Of a stretch of DNA of 36,915 nt, positions 33,436 through 36,915 are shown piece after piece. Every line of letters starts with the position of its first letter. Position 1 is the stretch's first letter. The notes below the pieces were generated by a model, which saw only the letters and a list, made by a program, of their open reading frames with translations, searched no databases and had not been told where the DNA came from. The stretch is from Planctomycetota bacterium (lineage in GTDB: Bacteria > Planctomycetota > Planctomycetia > Pirellulales > Lacipirellulaceae): assembly GCA_029781135.1 (NCBI GenBank), contig JAKOXH010000009.1:1-36915 (forward strand), written 5' to 3'. Made by a program: the position numbers and the translations under genes.

Positions 33436-34920
33436 TTAATCGTGTTGCTGCGGCCTTCTTCGACCGCGTGATCGGCCACGTCCGCCGCCACCTCCACCGT
33501 TGCCGCCGCCATTTTCGCGCGGTCCTGAACGCGCCGGTTTGCGCTGCGAGCGGTTCTGCATGTTTGCGTCCACGATAAAGCCGATCGCATCTTCCCAAGA
33601 CGGAATCGCCCGCTGAAGCGCTGACCTGCGAGATTCGCCGGCAGCAACCAGTTCTTCATCATCGTCTTCACCAGCGCCACCTTCCGCGGTGTGATCATCC
33701 AATGGTTCCTCAACTTCGACGTCATCGTCGCGCCGCCGCCGTCTGCGATCATTCGATTCCGAACCGCGATTTCGACGCCGTGCTGATTCATCATCGGCAC
33801 TGCCCGACTCTGCCGATTCCGAACCCCGTCCTCGACCGCGGCCACGGCGTCGGCGCGATCGTCCACGCCGGCGCTCATCGGTGTCTTCCTCCGATACGAC
33901 TTCGCCTGCCTCGTCGCGCTGCGCCTCGACGGAAAAATCATCGGCAGGCCGTTCATCGGCGTGAACATCAACGAATCCACCGGCATCCGTGGGTTCATCG
34001 CGGATATCCAGTGACGCCACCGTTTCCGGCTCATCCACTCGCTCTTCGGTGAGCTTCGCTTCTTGTTCGGCCGGCGTACCAAAGATCTTGTGCCACAAAC
34101 TGATCGCCGCCGATTTGAGCGGCTCTTCCCGCACTGGTTCCGGCCGTTCTTCCACACGCTCTTCCGCGCGAACCGACTCCTCTTCCGGACGACTTACCCT
34201 GGTTTCGCGAGTGTCGTTCCATTTCCGCGGCTCTTCGCGAGTCACCGACTCTTCGATTTCAATGTCGATCTGCTCGTCTCTTTCTTCTCGTCCGGCGCGT
34301 TCTCCATGCTGTTCACGTCCGGCTCGCTCCCCTCGAGCATCTCGCTCTCGTGGTAAACGCCGCGGGCCGCTCCGCCCACGACGTCCACGCCCGCCGCGTT
34401 CCGGCCGCTCACGCGATTCCTCTTCGCCCTCGCGTGATTCCCGTTCAGATCGCCGCGGGCGCGACTCATCTTCGACTTCGCGCGGCTCGCGATCCTCTCG
34501 CCGCGAACGAGTTTCTTCGTCACGCCCTCGCCCACGGCCGCGCTCACGACGCGAATCCTGCCGCTGCGGCCGCTCCCGCCGGGGTTGCCGTCCTTCGCGC
34601 TCCGCGGGCCGCTCGCGCCGCGGTTCCTCCCGCGCTGCCGCGCGTTGCGGCGGCGCTGGTTTCGGCTCCGGCTCCGGTTCTGGTGCCGGCGGCAGTGGCG
34701 GCAAGCCTAGCCCGGTGACCAGGCTGTTCCAATCCGTGGCCGCCCGCTTCGGCGGGGCGGCATGTTCCGTCACTTGACTCTCCATCGATTTGGCAGCCGC
34801 GACATCCGACTCAGATCGCGTCGACGCTGCCTCTTCACGTTCGAGAATGTCGGGCGAAATCTCGGCACCAATCTCACGTGCCAAGTCATCCCATTTCGAT
34901 TTGTTTTCCTGCTTTTCCAT
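33436..34920 (-). CDS. Arg/Glu-rich disordered protein with short conserved motifs (possible RNA-binding scaffold)
   Basis: A 494-residue protein dominated by Arg/Glu/Gly/Pro low complexity (many RRER, RGRG and EEESRE patches). Against this background are four ordinary-looking motifs: KWDDLAREIGAEI near the N-terminus, DWNSLVTGLGLPP near 63-75, AISLWHKIFGTPAEQEA near 275-291, and PSWEDAIGFIVDANMQNR near 445-462. The tail is RGG-like (GGGNGGGGGGRGRSRGRRR). This design resembles RNA-binding scaffolds such as the C-terminal half of RNase E or FinO/RGG proteins, but no catalytic domain is visible. Unknown function; degradosome-like scaffolding is speculation. No strong ribosome site. Confidence 0.78.
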   Translation of the reverse strand: MEKQENKSKWDDLAREIGAEISPDILEREEAASTRSESDVAAAKSMESQVTEHAAPPKRAATDWNSLVTGLGLPPLPPAPEPEPEPKPAPPQRAAAREEPRRERPAEREGRQPRRERPQRQDSRRERGRGRGRDEETRSRREDREPREVEDESRPRRSERESREGEEESRERPERGGRGRRGRSGPRRLPRERDARGERAGREQHGERAGREERDEQIDIEIEESVTREEPRKWNDTRETRVSRPEEESVRAEERVEERPEPVREEPLKSAAISLWHKIFGTPAEQEAKLTEERVDEPETVASLDIRDEPTDAGGFVDVHADERPADDFSVEAQRDEAGEVVSEEDTDERRRGRSRRRRGRGRGRGSESAESGSADDESARRRNRGSESNDRRRRRRDDDVEVEEPLDDHTAEGGAGEDDDEELVAAGESRRSALQRAIPSWEDAIGFIVDANMQNRSQRKPARSGPRENGGGNGGGGGGRGRSRGRRRPQQHD

Positions 34921-34972
34921 GTCTCAATTCGTAATATTGATTAAGCGGCCGGTGACCCAGCCAGCCAGGCAG

Positions 34973-34991
34973 CCCCCGGCTCTGCCGGGGG
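34973..34991. repeat. Hairpin CCCCCGG-CTCTG-CCGGGGG
   Basis: A palindrome in the divergent gap between the R/E-rich gene and the LOR/SDH gene. A second, TTGCCCC-C-GGGGCAA, is at 35021-35035. Both are between divergent promoters, so neither is likely to be a terminator. Confidence 0.6.
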
Positions 34992-35174
34992 TCGGCACCA
35001 ATTTGGATGATGAACTTACATTGCCCCCGGGGCAAAGGCAGGGAGTGGCGGCGTAACTAGTGTAGAAGGTTCGCCTTGGGCCGCACCACTTGGGCTTGTT
35101 AATTTATGAAAACCACCCAAAAGTATAAGGCTTCCTTGATTCCGCGAAAAGCCGGCCCTGCCGCGAGGTTCAAA

Positions 35175-36533
35175 ATGTCGTCACCCGCCACTTCTGCTGA
35201 CCTGCTCACCGAAGAAGTGGAAATCTCCGGCCATATCATCGATAGCCTGATTTTGCCGAAGGTTTTGGACACGATCACCGCCAACGGCGGCACGTTTCGG
35301 ATCGCCAACATCGCGATTGGCCAGTCGCGTCACGACCCCAGCTCGGCCGTGATCGAAGTCCGCGCCGCCAAGCCGGAGCTCATGGAAAAGATCCTGGCCG
35401 AAATCGCCGATCACGGCGCCGTCCGCACGACGAACCAAGATTGCCGGCTCATCGAGGCCGACATGGACGGGGCCTTCCCCGAAGGTTTCTATAGCTCCAC
35501 CAATCAACGCACCGAAATCCGCCTCGATGGCAAATGGATCGAAGTCGCCGACCAAGAAATGGACTGCGGCATTGTGGTGGAGGCGGGGAGCAAGGAGCAG
35601 GGAACTAGGAGCATGGAGCAAGGAGCTGGGAGCAAGGAGCACGGAGAAGCGGACGGTGCCGGTGATGATATCTCGCCCCTCGCTCCTCGCTCCTCGCCAC
35701 TCGCGCCTCGCTGCATCCCCATGACCGAGGTCCGCCGCGGCATGCCCATTGTCATTGGCCACACTGGTGTCCGCGTTATTCCGGTCGAGCGCACGAATGT
35801 TCGTAGCGACTTCACGTTCATGTCGAGCGGTGTCTCGACGGAAAAACCCAAAGCGGCGCTCGTTCAGGAAATCGCGCGCGACCTGGTCCGCAATCGCCGC
35901 GGTGGTGGCAAGACACTGGTCGTCGGCGGCCCCGCGATCGTCCACACGGGCAGCGGCGCTGCGTTGTGCCAACTCATCCGCGGTGGTTATGTGCATCGCC
36001 TGTTCGCCGGCAACGCCTTGGCAACACACGATATCGAACAAGCCCTCTTCGGCACCAGCCTCGGCGTCCATCTTGCCGACGCCCGCTTCGCCGAGGCCGG
36101 TCACGAGCATCACCTGCGGGCCATCAATCGCGTGCGTCGTTGCGGTTCAATCCGTGCAGCCGTCGAACAAGGCGTTCTGAAATCCGGCATCATGTACGAG
36201 TGCATCCGCCACAAAGTCGAATTCCTGCTCGCCGGCAGCATTCGCGACGATGGCCCACTCCCCGACGTTATCACCGACGTCCTCGAAGCCCAGCGCCAAA
36301 TGCGCGAGCAAATCCGCGATGTCACGTTTTGCGTCATGATCGCCACGATGCTTCACTCGGTCGCCGTCGGCAACCTGCTGCCCGCCTGGGTAAAAGTCAT
36401 CTGCGTCGATATCAACCCCTCCACCGTCATTAAATTGAGCGACCGCGGCAGCTTCCAAACCCTCGGCCTCGTGACCGATGTCGAACCGTTCCTGCGCGCC
36501 CTCGTTCAGGAAGTCCAGTTAGCCGAAATCTAA
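35175..36533 (+). CDS. TIGR00300 / LOR-SDH domain protein, probable ornithine cyclodeaminase, with a heptamer insertion
   Basis: A 452-residue protein. The N-terminal LOR/SDH region reads VEISGHIIDSLILPKVLD and IGQSRHDPS. The C-terminal part has a Rossmann-type segment (VVGGPAIVHTGSG), GTSLGVHLADARFAEAGHEHHLRAIN and a VICVDINPSTVIKLSDRGS motif. Archaeal and cyanobacterial relatives (the C-terminal part of ArgZ/AgrE) convert ornithine to proline and ammonia. The start at 35175 has GAGG seven bases upstream; the frame opens at 35106. Residues 138-179 (SKEQGTRSM ... SSPLAPR) interrupt the family alignment between DCGIVVE and CIPMTEVRRG and are encoded by facing heptamer arrays. Without them the length would be about 410, the usual size. 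Confidence 0.88.
   Translation: MSSPATSADLLTEEVEISGHIIDSLILPKVLDTITANGGTFRIANIAIGQSRHDPSSAVIEVRAAKPELMEKILAEIADHGAVRTTNQDCRLIEADMDGAFPEGFYSSTNQRTEIRLDGKWIEVADQEMDCGIVVEAGSKEQGTRSMEQGAGSKEHGEADGAGDDISPLAPRSSPLAPRCIPMTEVRRGMPIVIGHTGVRVIPVERTNVRSDFTFMSSGVSTEKPKAALVQEIARDLVRNRRGGGKTLVVGGPAIVHTGSGAALCQLIRGGYVHRLFAGNALATHDIEQALFGTSLGVHLADARFAEAGHEHHLRAINRVRRCGSIRAAVEQGVLKSGIMYECIRHKVEFLLAGSIRDDGPLPDVITDVLEAQRQMREQIRDVTFCVMIATMLHSVAVGNLLPAWVKVICVDINPSTVIKLSDRGSFQTLGLVTDVEPFLRALVQEVQLAEI
35587..35714. repeat. Facing heptamer arrays inside the LOR/SDH gene
   Basis: Left: GGAGCAA, GGAGCAG, GGAACTA, GGAGCAT, GGAGCAA, GGAGCTG, GGAGCAA, GGAGCAC, GGAGAAG (35587-35649). Right: TCGCCCC, TCGCTCC, TCGCTCC, TCGCCAC, TCGCGCC, TCGCTGC (35673-35714). 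Nine purine-rich units face six pyrimidine-rich units across 23 bases. Confidence 0.93.
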
Positions 36534-36648
36534 CCGAGGGAAATGACCAATGACAGTAGTTCCAAGTTCTGATGAGTTGGTATAGGTGAACGCAAGGCCC
36601 CTTTTGTAAATGACTTGTGTCAACGAGTTCATTTCCAAGGAGGAGGCC

Positions 36649-36915
36649 ATGCGTTCAAGGACGAATTGTAGCGTCAGTAGTAATGAAGTACATACGTGGT
36701 CGCTGGAATGGTTACTGCAAGCAAAGCTACTAAAGGACCACGGGCGGCTCTGCACGGCGGTGGTCGTGCTCAATGTCGTGCTGCGTGCAGCGGCCCGTTC
36801 GATCTCGATTTCCGCAGCCTGCCGCGACTTGTCCGCGGCGCCTTCCGATCAGGCGGTGATGACCTCGCTGGAGGAAGGGCTGCCCAAGACGCTTCCGGTC
36901 TTGGAACACCGCTTG
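36649..36915 (+). CDS. Transposase, N-terminal part (cut by window edge)
   Basis: 89 codons open to the end of the window, starting MRSRTNCSVSSNEVHTW. AAGGAGG six bases before the ATG is an ideal ribosome site. The segment VVLNVVLRAAARSISISAAC followed by RDLSAAPSDQAVMTSLEEGL and PKTLPVLEHRL matches what I remember of the N-terminal region of IS4-type/ISH3-like transposases common in planctomycetes. The DDE catalytic part is outside the window. The 113 bases before it (36534-36648) hold no gene and probably contain the element's left end; I could not define the terminal repeat. Confidence 0.65.
   Translation, partial: MRSRTNCSVSSNEVHTWSLEWLLQAKLLKDHGRLCTAVVVLNVVLRAAARSISISAACRDLSAAPSDQAVMTSLEEGLPKTLPVLEHRL

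Overview
The window is bacterial, GC-rich and gene-dense. The content suggests a planctomycete, probably Pirellulales-like. Reasons: paired Gfo/Idh/MocA oxidoreductases (one with a twin-arginine leader), a NupG-like permease next to TIM-barrel sugar isomerase, BlaI/BlaR1 and PEP-CTERM genes, a PrkA/YeaH/SpoVR cluster, HemQ, an R/E-rich disordered protein, and a very high load of dispersed palindromic repeats. The assignment rests on family recognition only; no search was run. Both window edges cut transposase genes.

Layout. 1-88: start of an IS5-type transposase (minus). 0.2-11.3 kb: carbohydrate block. On the minus strand are Gfo/Idh/MocA + NupG-like permease (ATGA-coupled), sugar isomerase, dienelactone hydrolase, a Tat-exported Gfo/Idh/MocA protein and an exported aldose 1-epimerase. 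On the plus strand are an exported SMP-30 lactonase, a zinc alcohol dehydrogenase and an SDR. Together they look fit to import, epimerise, oxidise and delactonise sugars. 11.4-14.8 kb: a small YeaQ/GlsB membrane protein, then a BlaI repressor-BlaR1 protease pair with two operator dyads over the promoter. 15.5-17.3 kb: ilvD. 17.3-26.3 kb: accessory region with two retropepsin-like proteases, a DUF900 hydrolase, a PEP-CTERM protein, a LuxR-type HTH protein, a MoxR/ChlI-type AAA+ ATPase with broken partial copies of itself nearby, relics of an IS5 transposase and a PIN toxin, an intact antitoxin-PIN pair and a Uma2 nuclease. 26.3-32.7 kb: minus-strand prkA-yeaH-spoVR-hypothetical cluster followed by hemQ. 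33.4-36.5 kb: an R/E-rich scaffold-like protein and, divergently, a TIGR00300 (LOR/SDH) protein. From 36.65 kb: a second transposase, cut by the edge.

The most unusual content is the repeats. (1) Heptamer arrays: runs of 3-9 seven-base units, usually as two facing arms of opposite purine/pyrimidine bias around a short spacer. The unit sequence differs at every locus but the period and layout do not. At least seven loci occur here, three of them inside conserved genes (blaR1, the AAA+ ATPase, the TIGR00300 gene), where they add in-frame peptide. (2) REP-like hairpins with a GTAG, GTGG or ATAG head, singly or as head-outward pairs. One such pair is inserted in frame in ilvD (41 extra residues) and a cluster of them in blaR1; across these copies the same hairpin is read in all three frames. 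(3) The TAG stop codons of five genes lie exactly at the edge of one of these repeats.
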